This document shows, in pieces, positions 14,992-22,372 of a DNA stretch of 27,013 nucleotides. Position numbers and translations under genes: made by a program. The first letter of the stretch is position 1. Every line of letters begins with the position of its first letter. The stretch comes from CAZUHN01 sp964620535 (GTDB lineage Bacteria; UBA8248). The notes beneath the pieces were generated by a model that searched no databases, was not told where the DNA came from, and saw only the letters and a list, made by a program, of their open reading frames with translations. The DNA is taken from contig CAZUHN010000123.1 of assembly GCA_964620535.1 (NCBI GenBank), positions 1 to 27,013 of the forward strand, in the 5' to 3' direction.

Positions 14992-15438
14992 TTAATCTTT
15001 CTTTGAGCAATCGATTCCCTCGGAATCGAGGAATTTCTGATAAGCGTCAACTCCGGCGGAACCGGTTACTAGCTCTGAAAGTGCTTCTTCTAGATTCTCG
15101 ACCTTAAGCTTCAGAATCCAACCTTCTCCGTACGGGGACTCGTTCAGAAGTCCCGGATTGCCGACGATCTCCTGGTTGATTTCAACAATCTCACCAGCGA
15201 CGGGGGATGGAACAGGCCCCACCCACTTGCTGCTTTCGATTGTCGCAACGCTTTTCCCTTGTGCCAACTTACGCCCCACCTTCTTAGGCGTTATGGATAC
15301 GATCTTGCCCGCCATGTTCTGGGAAACGTCCGTCATGCCAATGGCGCATACGTCATTTCCCTCGGGCCGGACCCAGACGTGCTTTTCTACCCAATAGTAG
15401 AGTTCTTCAACCACGTTGCAGTTATTGACTTGCGCCAT
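14992..15438 (-). CDS. lbpA: GcvH-like lipoate-binding protein LbpA
   Basis: The 148-residue protein has the full GcvH-like layout: YYWVEKHVWVRPEGNDVCAIG, the lipoylation site lysine K71 in ATIESSKWVGPVPSPVAG, and the closing NESPYGEGWILKLK. The ESSKWVGPV site is characteristic of the LbpA branch rather than glycine cleavage GcvH, and no gcvT or gcvP is present nearby. LbpA is the essential lipoylated cofactor protein of the sHdr pathway. ATG 15438 is preferred to the upstream ATG 15444 because AGGGG sits 7 bases before it. The start overlaps the end of a tiny ORF upstream. Confidence 0.88.
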   Translation of the reverse strand: MAQVNNCNVVEELYYWVEKHVWVRPEGNDVCAIGMTDVSQNMAGKIVSITPKKVGRKLAQGKSVATIESSKWVGPVPSPVAGEIVEINQEIVGNPGLLNESPYGEGWILKLKVENLEEALSELVTGSAGVDAYQKFLDSEGIDCSKKD

Positions 15439-15589
15439 TTCCATTCCCCTTGAAATTTTCTGAGTCAGCACCTAAAAAATCGCCTTCATGCTCCTCCGCG
15501 AGATGGTATAAAAGCAAATCAGTTGCAGCGAGACGGACCTCTCGTTCGTAAGTTTCCAGGAAGAAGGGGTCCCTGCCTCGTGGGTTCAC
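15422..15589 (-). CDS. Small acidic ORF, possibly second half of a split protein
   Basis: This 55-codon frame starts at GTG 15589, overlapping the stop of the preceding tiny ORF by four bases (GTGA), and ends 16 bases inside the lbpA gene. The product reads VNPRGRDPFFLETYEREVRL, continues into ATDLLLYHLAEEHEGDFLG and ends in a low-complexity tail. It looks like a structured helical segment. No separate ribosome binding site with proper spacing is visible: AAAGAG abuts the GTG. It could be a coupled small protein, or the C-terminal half of one roughly 100-residue protein cut by a frameshift. Unknown function. Confidence 0.45.
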   Translation of the reverse strand: MNPRGRDPFFLETYEREVRLAATDLLLYHLAEEHEGDFLGADSENFKGNGNGASQ

Positions 15590-15744
15590 CTCTTTATTAA
15601 ATGCCAATCGCAAAGGGGACAATTCACGATGTAGAAAAGGCGGCCAGAATCGTCCTTGAGTTCGACCAATTCCAGATGCGCCTCGACAAGATGAGCGTGC
15701 ACCTTTTTCCAACTGTCCTGATGCCCATAAATCACGCAGTTCAT
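15586..15744 (-). CDS. Small protein with a CPLC motif (52 aa)
   Basis: The ATG at 15744 overlaps the stop codon of the upstream gene by four bases (ATGA), which strongly supports translation. The 52-residue product begins MNCVIYGHQDSWKKVHAHLV, continues EAHLELVELKDDSGRLFYIV and ends NCPLCDWHLIKR. The C-P-L-C pair, with C3 and several histidines, could bind zinc or iron. I do not recognise the family. It sits between the winged-helix-like protein and lbpA in the sulfur operon, so a link to LbpA or the Etf oxidoreductase is likely but unproven. Confidence 0.6.
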   Translation of the reverse strand: MNCVIYGHQDSWKKVHAHLVEAHLELVELKDDSGRLFYIVNCPLCDWHLIKR

Positions 15745-16280
15745 GAGAGATTCCCTGAAAGACGATCGAGCAATTCCTTTACGGCTAGTTCGGATGTCCT
15801 CTCCACCATGCCCGCAAGAGCGGCTCCCAAGAGAGTCACTTGCACGGACCCGCTTACCAGATCCTGGGAAAGCGCACCTACTTGCACGAGATCGTGAATT
15901 CTTTCCACCGCTTCGACGCGCCCCAACCCCAGGATCTGCATCACTTCCGAGACAGGGCGGCTTTCCATGTTGGATGTTTGCTGAAGGATCCTATAGTTGA
16001 TCCGATCCGAAATCGCTCGCAGTGCCCTGAGGACGAGTTCTCGCGCCGCGGCTTTCGCCCCCTCCTCATCTTGTGAAAACGTCTCCAGCCAGCCAGAAAA
16101 TTCATCCGACGTCTCCAGCTGGTCCTGCCGATCCAACGATCGCAGGATTCCCAGCATGCGAGAGATCAACCCTTCGACCAAAGCATCTTCAGGCGTACTA
16201 TCCGATGCCTCAGAAGAGGCCGAAACTTTTATTGGGGAAATTACATGAAGTGGATTGGATTCCATTCCCGTTCTTTTCAT
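15741..16280 (-). CDS. Unknown protein with a winged-helix-like C-terminal half
   Basis: The 179-residue protein has a polar, low-complexity N-terminus (about 1 to 35), an acidic helical middle, and a C-terminal stretch that reads like a winged helix: ISDRINYRILQQ as helix 1, SRPVSEVMQILGLG as helix 2, RVEAVERIHDLVQVGAL as recognition helix, SGSVQVTLLGAA as wing and return. This order resembles ArsR/MarR-type regulators, but I cannot assign a family. It is coupled by four-base ATGA overlaps to the membrane oxidoreductase upstream and to the 52-residue protein downstream. It might be the regulator that reads the operon's palindromic operator, or an accessory protein; both are guesses. Confidence 0.7.
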   Translation of the reverse strand: MKRTGMESNPLHVISPIKVSASSEASDSTPEDALVEGLISRMLGILRSLDRQDQLETSDEFSGWLETFSQDEEGAKAAARELVLRALRAISDRINYRILQQTSNMESRPVSEVMQILGLGRVEAVERIHDLVQVGALSQDLVSGSVQVTLLGAALAGMVERTSELAVKELLDRLSGNLS

Positions 16281-18427
16281 TCTTTCGGTTCCGGTTGTTC
16301 ATTCTCGCCCGTTATTACCTCAGCGCCCACGGCCGCGACTTCTGCATCAACACCGAGTGCTTCTTCGACGAGATCGAGAAGTTCCTTGACGGCGATTCTG
16401 CTTTCGACGCCTAATGTCTTGACCGCATCTCGAAACATCGTTACGTCTTTCGGGCACGTGACCACGAACACGTCGACGCCGCCCAACTCAAGCGCTTCCT
16501 TGATGCGCATTTCGGCCGGCCGGCCGGGACCGCCGGAATCGCCCATCCAGATTCGTCCGCCGCCGGCACCGCAGCAGAACGTGTTTTCACCGTGCCGGGG
16601 CATCTCCACCAGCCGGAGCCCCAAAGAACGCATCACTTCGCGAGGAGCGTCGGTCACCCCGTTGTAACGGGCCAAGTAGCACGGATCGTGGTAGGTCGCT
16701 GTGTAGTCAAGGGAATTTTCGATTTGGATTCGACCGGTCCGAATGAATTCTGACAGCAACTCGGTGTAATGGAGAACAGTTAGATCTGCGCCGAACTGGG
16801 GATATTCGTTGCGCAAAGTATTCAGGCTATGAGGGTCAGTGGTGACGATCCTTTGGAACGAGGCCTTATCGAAAGCCTTCAAGTTCTTTTCGACGAGAAG
16901 CTCGAAAAGCCCCTCTTCGCCGACTCGCCGCACGTCGTTGCCTGCGTTACTCTCGTCCTCGTACAGGATCCCGAAATCGATCCCTGTTTGAAAAAAAATG
17001 CGCGCAGCGATACGTGTGTTTTCCTGAAGGCTCGGGTCAAAGGAAGCGAAATCTCCCACGAACCAGAGGTATTCGACTTCCTCTTTGCGTGCATCTTTGA
17101 TCTTGAAGGGAAGCTCCTTGGCCCATTTCGCCCGATTTCGCGCCGATTGCCCAAAGGAGTTGCCGTAGCGCCCCAGCTTCTCAAGAACGGCCTGGAGATT
17201 TCCGTCCATCTCCCCCTGTTCCACGAGATTCCTTCGCATCTGCACTATGACGGGGACATGTTCGATCCCGACCGGGCAGGCTTCGACGCACGCCAGACAG
17301 GTTGTGCAGCTCCAGAGCGTATCCGTTCGAATCACCCCGCCTGCCAACTCGGCCTGCCCGCCGTTCGATGGTATAGCTGTTTCATGGAGCCAGCTTTCAC
17401 CTCCCCAAACTTCACCGGCATGCTCGCGAAGTTGAAGGATCAGGTCGCGCGGGGAGAGTGGAGTTCCTGAGGAGTGGGCGGGACAGGAGATGTGACAGCG
17501 TCCGCACTTTGTGCAAGCATCGAGATCGATCAGTTCTTTCCAAGTGAAATCTCCTATGGTCTTGTAGCCCAGGTGTTCGGGAGCGGGGTTTTCAACAGGT
17601 CTCGGCAGGATCCGGCCAGCGCGCTCTTCCGAGAACACCAGGCTCGCGATATCGACCAGCATATGAACAGCTTTTGAATACGGGATATACGCCACGAAGC
17701 CGAGGGCCAGAAGCCCATGCATCCACCAGATCGGAGCGTGCAAGACGCTCGCTGCGCTGGCAGAAAGGCGCATCGCGGAGAGCAAATTCGCCAGCGGCCA
17801 CCCCACCACGGACCACACCTCGAAGTCCGGCCTATCGGCCACGATGCGGACGGCCTCAACCAAATAGCCCGTCAACCCGATGATTAGGAGCAACCACAGG
17901 AAGAGTGAGTCGTCCAAGCGGTAGGCTTTCCTGTCGTATTGCCCTTCCTCGCGGTTCACCCGCGCATAGTCCAGCTGGGGTGGCGCTGCCGCCCGACGGG
18001 CAATCATGACGATGAGTCCGGCCACAAACCCCAGGCCGAACAGGTCGAGCGTCATCGAATACCAGAGGTAGAACGTGCCCTTCCAGAATTGCAGTTTCGG
18101 TTCGATGAAGCGGAGGACGTCATAGTCCACCATGATGATCAGGGTCCCTATGAAGAAGACCGTGAACCCCCAAAATATCAGGGCGTGCATCCACCCTGCG
18201 AGGATGTCGCGGTGGCCTACGGCGGTTCCGCCGAAAATTCGTACGAACGCACGGAAAAAACGCGGCAGGAGATCGTTCATCCGCCCGGCCGGCCGGCCGC
18301 GCCGATATTTCCGGATACGCAGCCAGGCACCATAAAGGAAAACAGTAACGGTGACGGCCGAAATAATATAGAAGCTGATCTGGGAAGTGCTCGAAAATTG
18401 ACGGAATACCTCTCGTCCTGGGGTCAT
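16277..18427 (-). CDS. Membrane-bound Etf:quinone oxidoreductase (EMO-like), NarI-HdrC-HdrB fusion
   Basis: This 716-residue protein starts with a five-helix membrane part (helices near 17-36, 80-103, 122-143, 174-195, 233-258) with histidines suited to heme b, as in NarI/HdrE-like subunits. Two 4Fe-4S sites follow (C305TKCGRCHISCP and C374TTCLACVEACP), then an HdrB/CCG module with C583 (YHDPCYLARYNG) and CCG at 618 to 620. This is the layout of EtfAB:(methyl)menaquinone oxidoreductases, which take electrons from reduced Etf and pass them through the iron-sulfur and heme chain to quinone. It lies 12 bases downstream of etfA with AAAGGA before its ATG. Only one of the two CCG motifs of a full HdrD module keeps its cysteines. 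A weaker alternative is a stand-alone HdrD-like quinone reductase. Confidence 0.85.
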   Translation of the reverse strand: MTPGREVFRQFSSTSQISFYIISAVTVTVFLYGAWLRIRKYRRGRPAGRMNDLLPRFFRAFVRIFGGTAVGHRDILAGWMHALIFWGFTVFFIGTLIIMVDYDVLRFIEPKLQFWKGTFYLWYSMTLDLFGLGFVAGLIVMIARRAAAPPQLDYARVNREEGQYDRKAYRLDDSLFLWLLLIIGLTGYLVEAVRIVADRPDFEVWSVVGWPLANLLSAMRLSASAASVLHAPIWWMHGLLALGFVAYIPYSKAVHMLVDIASLVFSEERAGRILPRPVENPAPEHLGYKTIGDFTWKELIDLDACTKCGRCHISCPAHSSGTPLSPRDLILQLREHAGEVWGGESWLHETAIPSNGGQAELAGGVIRTDTLWSCTTCLACVEACPVGIEHVPVIVQMRRNLVEQGEMDGNLQAVLEKLGRYGNSFGQSARNRAKWAKELPFKIKDARKEEVEYLWFVGDFASFDPSLQENTRIAARIFFQTGIDFGILYEDESNAGNDVRRVGEEGLFELLVEKNLKAFDKASFQRIVTTDPHSLNTLRNEYPQFGADLTVLHYTELLSEFIRTGRIQIENSLDYTATYHDPCYLARYNGVTDAPREVMRSLGLRLVEMPRHGENTFCCGAGGGRIWMGDSGGPGRPAEMRIKEALELGGVDVFVVTCPKDVTMFRDAVKTLGVESRIAVKELLDLVEEALGVDAEVAAVGAEVITGENEQPEPKE

Positions 18428-18439
18428 CCGTCCGGTCCT

Positions 18440-19408
18440 TTAGGCGCCATTCTGAATACGCTCGGTGAGGGCGGGGATCACGTCGAAGAGATCGCCTGCC
18501 ACGCCGTAATGCGCCACGCCAATAATGGGAGCGCCTTCATCCGTGTTTACGGCTATGATGGTGGAACTGTCCGCCATCCCTTCGATGTGCTCGGGTGCGC
18601 CGCTTACCCCGACGGCGATGTAGACTTTGGGCTTGACGGTCAAGCCGGATTTGCCCACCTGGCGGGTCTTCGGGAGCCATCCGTTGTCGACGATGGGCCT
18701 CGAGGCAGCCAGCGCTGCTCCAAGGGCTTCGGCGAGCTCTTCCAGGACCTCGATGTCGTCCTGGCTACCGATGCCGCGGCCGACACAAACGACCACCACC
18801 TCCTTCGTGATATCCACATCTCCGGCCTCGGGCTTGGTAATTCCCTTGAAGCGAACCCGAGGTTGCCCCAAGTCTGGAAGGGAGGGATTCTCCACTGACG
18901 GCGAACTGTCAGACAGGCCTTCCTCTTCGGGGAAGGAGCCGGGAAGGACTGTGACTACCGTGCTCGGGTTCTCCGACACCGACTCGGCAAGAATTTTCCC
19001 GCCGTAGAGCTGACTCGTCGCCACGATCGAATTGCCATCGAGCTTGATGTCCTTGCAATACGCGACCAACGGCCAGCCCACATTCCCAGAAATGTATCCG
19101 GCCAGATCCATGCCAGTCGCAGAGTTCGCAAGCATCATCAGCCGGGGGGAACGTTCCTTGGCCACTGCGGCGAGCGCTTTCCCGCACTGTTCCGGGCTGT
19201 CTGCGGCAGTAAGGCCCTCTTCTATGGCAATGATGACATCTGCGGCACCGAGTGAGCCAGCTCGGGACGACGCACCTTTTCCAAGCGACACAGCGACCAC
19301 TTTCGAGCCAGCCTCGGACGCCAATTCCTTTGCCTTACCCAGCATCTCGAAGGTTATCGCGGAAATATTTCCTTCCAGGCTGTCCGCCACCACCCAGATA
19401 TCGCTCAC
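18440..19408 (-). CDS. etfA: Electron transfer flavoprotein alpha subunit
   Basis: The 322-residue protein shows the EtfA C-terminal FAD domain: GRGIGSQDDIEVLEELAEAL, then RPIVDNGWLPKTRQVGKSG, LTVKPKVYIAVGVSGAPEHI, and the end IIAVNTDEGAPIIGVAHYGV-AGDLFDVIPAL, all diagnostic. With EtfB it forms a soluble flavoprotein that shuttles electrons. In this sHdr locus it probably accepts them from the HdrA/HdrB3-like complex and hands them to the membrane oxidoreductase encoded next. GTG 19408 is the start, with AGAGG 10 bases upstream. It follows etfB by 50 bases. No acyl-CoA dehydrogenase gene is nearby, so a fatty-acid role is unlikely. Confidence 0.93.
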   Translation of the reverse strand: MSDIWVVADSLEGNISAITFEMLGKAKELASEAGSKVVAVSLGKGASSRAGSLGAADVIIAIEEGLTAADSPEQCGKALAAVAKERSPRLMMLANSATGMDLAGYISGNVGWPLVAYCKDIKLDGNSIVATSQLYGGKILAESVSENPSTVVTVLPGSFPEEEGLSDSSPSVENPSLPDLGQPRVRFKGITKPEAGDVDITKEVVVVCVGRGIGSQDDIEVLEELAEALGAALAASRPIVDNGWLPKTRQVGKSGLTVKPKVYIAVGVSGAPEHIEGMADSSTIIAVNTDEGAPIIGVAHYGVAGDLFDVIPALTERIQNGA

Positions 19409-19458
19409 GGAGTTTTACCTCTCTTTCCCAATTGCCAAGCGTGATTGAAAAACGCTTC

Positions 19459-20229
19459 TTAGCCTTTCAGAATGCCCTTCTCTTGGAGGATGGTGAAGAT
19501 TTTTTCGGCCACCTCTTCGGGTTCTCCTTCGATCATCTCCGCGGAACGCGTTTTCGCGGGTTTGTACATCCGCCGCACCATCGCCACGGCGATCTCCCCA
19601 TCCACGGATCCTTCGGCCTCATCGATGGACTCCGTTTTCATCACCTGCCGGAGTTTGCTGATGGGTACGTAGCGCGGCGCTTTCCCTGCAGCTTGAATTC
19701 CCAGCACGGCGGGCAGATCCACCTCGAAGCGGCCCATCACGCCACCGGCGTATTCCTGGTTTACTACAGCTACGTTCCCTTCGATTTCAACGTTTGTCAC
19801 GACGCTTACGTGGGGAAGCTCCAGCTCCGCAGCCAAAAGAGGACTTAGTTGCCCCACACGGTCGTCGGCCGCCTGAACCCCAGTGAAGATGAGATCGAAC
19901 TGTTGACCCTTCAGGACAGAGGCAAAAAGACGAGCGGTCAGTCGGGTGTCTGCGCCTTCCTCGGGTCCGCCAGTGACACGAATCGCCCGGTCCGCCCCTT
20001 TGGCGATCCCTGCGTAGAGCGCGTCTTCGGCTCCCTCGCCATCTATAGCAACGACTGTCACAGTTCCGCCCTTGGATTCTTTAAGGAACAAGGCTTCTTC
20101 GAGAGCGTGCTCGTCGAACTCATTCAGTTTGAGTTCAACGGCATCAGGATCCAAGCCGCTTTCGTCATCGAGCAACTCGAGTTCTTCAACTAGATCGGGA
20201 ATCAACTTCATAGGTACAACGATGTCCAT
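19459..20229 (-). CDS. etfB: Electron transfer flavoprotein beta subunit
   Basis: The 256-residue protein matches EtfB: MDIVVPMKLIPDLVEELELL, LNEFDEHALEEALFLKE, VTVVAIDGEGAEDALYAGIAKGAD, and the AMP/FAD-contact region FDLIFTGVQAADDRVGQLSP-LLAAELELPHVS. ATG 20229 is chosen for GGAG 8 bases upstream and because EtfB proteins start at this point. The gene lies 81 bases after the HdrC-HdrB fusion gene, the widest gap in the iron-sulfur part of the operon, and contains a small hairpin there (ATAGC-TGAA-GCTAT). Its presence beside hdr genes marks the Etf-using type of sHdr locus. Confidence 0.93.
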   Translation of the reverse strand: MDIVVPMKLIPDLVEELELLDDESGLDPDAVELKLNEFDEHALEEALFLKESKGGTVTVVAIDGEGAEDALYAGIAKGADRAIRVTGGPEEGADTRLTARLFASVLKGQQFDLIFTGVQAADDRVGQLSPLLAAELELPHVSVVTNVEIEGNVAVVNQEYAGGVMGRFEVDLPAVLGIQAAGKAPRYVPISKLRQVMKTESIDEAEGSVDGEIAVAMVRRMYKPAKTRSAEMIEGEPEEVAEKIFTILQEKGILKG

Positions 20230-20310
20230 GTGTCGTCTCCTGCCTGGAACCCAGAGGTACAAAGGGAAATAGCTTCAGCTATCGATATCGGAGTCGTTCT
20301 GCTATTTGGA

Positions 20311-21600
20311 TTAGACGCAGGTTTCGTCGAGAAGCTCGAGAATATCTCGAACGATGAGTTTCCCTTCGTTCCCCGTCGCCTTAACTCCATCTTCGAAGCG
20401 GGAAACCTCGAACGGACAACACACCGCCAAGACGTCTGCCTCGACCTCGACCGCTTCCCGCACGCGGCGATCTGAGAGACGCTCCTGGGTGAAGTCCCGA
20501 GAAAAACTGTCCAACCACATTCCACCGCCCCCACCGCCGCAGCAATAGCCGTTCTCCTTGCAGCGGGACATCTCGACGACTTCAATCCCGGGAATGGCCT
20601 GCAGAAGCTTCCGCGGCGCGTCGTACTCCCCGTTGTGGCGGCCGAGGTAGCAGGGGTCGTGAAAGGTGACTCGGTACGAGAGTGATTTGGTGAGCATGGG
20701 CTGGACCATATCGAGCAACGAAACCAGAAACTGGGTGTAGTGATACACATCGTATTCGACCCCGAGTTTCGGGTATTCATTCTTGAAGGCGTTGTACTCA
20801 TGGGGCCCTGTGACGACGAGCTTCTGGAATTCATACTTGTCGAACATCTTCATGTTGTGCTCTGCTAGCATTTCGAAAAGGCCCTTTTCGCCGGCGAGCC
20901 GCTGGGAGTCACCGTCGTCCTTCTCTTCGGCTCCCATAATTCCGTAGTCCACCCCAAGCGCATTCAGGAGCCGCACCATGGCCCGCGCTGCGTCCTTTCC
21001 GCGAGAATGGTAGGAGGGGTAGCTCCCCACATACCAAAGGATCTCCACGGGCTTTTTGATGTTTTTCATGATGGGGACTTCGACCTCGGCCACCTTGGTC
21101 CAGTCGGCGCGCTTGCGCTGGGGCTCCCCGAGCGGGTTCCCGTAACGGGCCGTATCCTCAAAAGCTTTTTGGAGCTCGAGCGGAACGTAGTTTCCATCCA
21201 GAATCGCTTTTTCTCGCGCGGCCGGCATAATCTGAATCATGTCGACTTCTTTCGGACATACGCGCAGGCAGTTCATGCAGGTAGTGCACAGCCAAAGGTC
21301 GTGATGCTCCAGGAGGTTGCCGCCCCGGAGGGTTAGATTGACCACCTTGCGGGGTCCGTAGTTCCCCACGATATCCACCGGGCAGACCCCGATGCACTTG
21401 CCGCACTGATAACACCACCCGAGGGATTCGCCTTCGTCTAACTCAGCAATTTTTTCGAGTTCTGATGTGTCGTAATCCCAGATAACGCGCTGCTCGAACA
21501 TCCGGTTCCAATGACCGGAAATGTCCGTCCCGTCGACGACGAGGTGCTCTTCTTCTGAAATTCGCTCGGTTTCTACGTTGTGGACTTCTCGCGCACACAT
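20311..21600 (-). CDS. HdrC-HdrB fusion protein (sHdrB3-like)
   Basis: The 429-residue protein has two 4Fe-4S sites (C63YQCGKCIGVCP and C105TTCMNCLRVCP), then an HdrB/CCG region with C317 (FHDPCYLGRHNG), C347 and CCGGGGGG at 353 to 360, and a final CCP at 394 to 396. It is thus a fusion of HdrC and HdrB parts and most resembles the soluble half of the membrane oxidoreductase encoded four genes downstream. The first CCG block is degenerate (VVTGPHEYNAFKNEYP, no cysteines). In Etf-type sHdr loci one such protein, often called HdrB3, takes the place of HdrC2 and HdrB2; that name is from memory. It likely connects HdrA to EtfAB. It follows the sHdr 'hyp' gene by 4 bases. Confidence 0.83.
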   Translation of the reverse strand: MCAREVHNVETERISEEEHLVVDGTDISGHWNRMFEQRVIWDYDTSELEKIAELDEGESLGWCYQCGKCIGVCPVDIVGNYGPRKVVNLTLRGGNLLEHHDLWLCTTCMNCLRVCPKEVDMIQIMPAAREKAILDGNYVPLELQKAFEDTARYGNPLGEPQRKRADWTKVAEVEVPIMKNIKKPVEILWYVGSYPSYHSRGKDAARAMVRLLNALGVDYGIMGAEEKDDGDSQRLAGEKGLFEMLAEHNMKMFDKYEFQKLVVTGPHEYNAFKNEYPKLGVEYDVYHYTQFLVSLLDMVQPMLTKSLSYRVTFHDPCYLGRHNGEYDAPRKLLQAIPGIEVVEMSRCKENGYCCGGGGGGMWLDSFSRDFTQERLSDRRVREAVEVEADVLAVCCPFEVSRFEDGVKATGNEGKLIVRDILELLDETCV

Positions 21601-21604
21601 TCGC

Positions 21605-22342
21605 TCACACCTCGAGTCGATGAACCCCCAGGAGCCGTCGAATTAGATCGGGAAACTGGGGAACTACCTTGTTGAACTCTTGTGTCATCCGCAATCGGAG
21701 TGTAGTGTACACGTATACAGCGTATACACATGCCAGGTACACATAAACGCCGTACGGACCCCGCCCGATGCGTGTGAAACCGGCCGACATGCCAACGAGG
21801 CGGACGAACGTGACGGCCTCTCCCACACGTAGATAACTCTCCCCAAGGCTGTCGGCCTCCAGTTCTACGCCTTCAACGATGACGAGAGGAAGGGCCCCGG
21901 TCTGCGCGTTCGCGTCCCACATCCACCGCGTCCAAAGCCAGAATTTTTCGGGTTCTACGAAATGCATCAGTTCGCTCGCAAAATCATGACGCAAAGGCTC
22001 GGCGATAAGCGGAGAGAGTTTTCCGCAGAAAGTCTCAAAACGCCTCTCTGGAGAATCGCTTCCGTGGAGCAGTTCGGCGATCCACCCACCCAATTGGCCT
22101 TTCGATTTTTCCAGCAACCTGTCCGCCTGACGGCGAACCGAGAAGATGTTTCTCAGGACAGGTTGAAGCTCGGAATCTTCGAGCGGATGAACAGAGACAT
22201 TTCCGATCCGTTCCTTGAAACGTCTGCTCTTCTCGGCCAACGCCTCAGAAACTTTGTCGAGTTCGCCGGGATCGATGTTGGTGAGCGCCTCTTTCATGAA
22301 ATCCTTGGCGCTCTCAGTATCGACGACCTGCCCGCCTAGCAT
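21605..22342 (-). CDS. sHdr-associated hypothetical protein (Hyp)
   Basis: The 245-residue protein lies where every sHdr locus has a conserved protein of unknown function, between hdrA and the second HdrC/HdrB gene; the position is the main basis for the call. Its N-terminal half is helical and charged (ESAKDFMKEALTNIDPGELD). The C-terminal part has EPEKFWLWTRWMWDANAQTG and an unusual tyrosine/valine-rich run, GVYVYLACVYAVYVYTTLRL, that could be a buried or membrane-touching strand. No cofactor motif is evident. ATG 22342 has only a weak ribosome binding site; ATG 22297 with AAGGA nearby is an alternative that would remove 15 residues. Confidence 0.75.
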   Translation of the reverse strand: MLGGQVVDTESAKDFMKEALTNIDPGELDKVSEALAEKSRRFKERIGNVSVHPLEDSELQPVLRNIFSVRRQADRLLEKSKGQLGGWIAELLHGSDSPERRFETFCGKLSPLIAEPLRHDFASELMHFVEPEKFWLWTRWMWDANAQTGALPLVIVEGVELEADSLGESYLRVGEAVTFVRLVGMSAGFTRIGRGPYGVYVYLACVYAVYVYTTLRLRMTQEFNKVVPQFPDLIRRLLGVHRLEV

Positions 22343-22372
22343 GGGGTTATCTATCCGTATATAGGCGGTGAC

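Noticed and set aside
14450..15438. GcvH genes as part of a glycine cleavage system
   Set aside because: No gcvT or gcvP nearby, the ESSKW lipoylation site fits LbpA, and the context is an sHdr operon.
17939..18898. 319-codon plus-strand frame across the membrane oxidoreductase and etfA genes
   Set aside because: It spans two well-supported opposite-strand genes and their junction; it is a shadow frame without family motifs.
18440..20229. EtfAB serving fatty-acid oxidation
   Set aside because: No acyl-CoA dehydrogenase or other beta-oxidation gene is present; the genes lie between HdrC/HdrB-type proteins.
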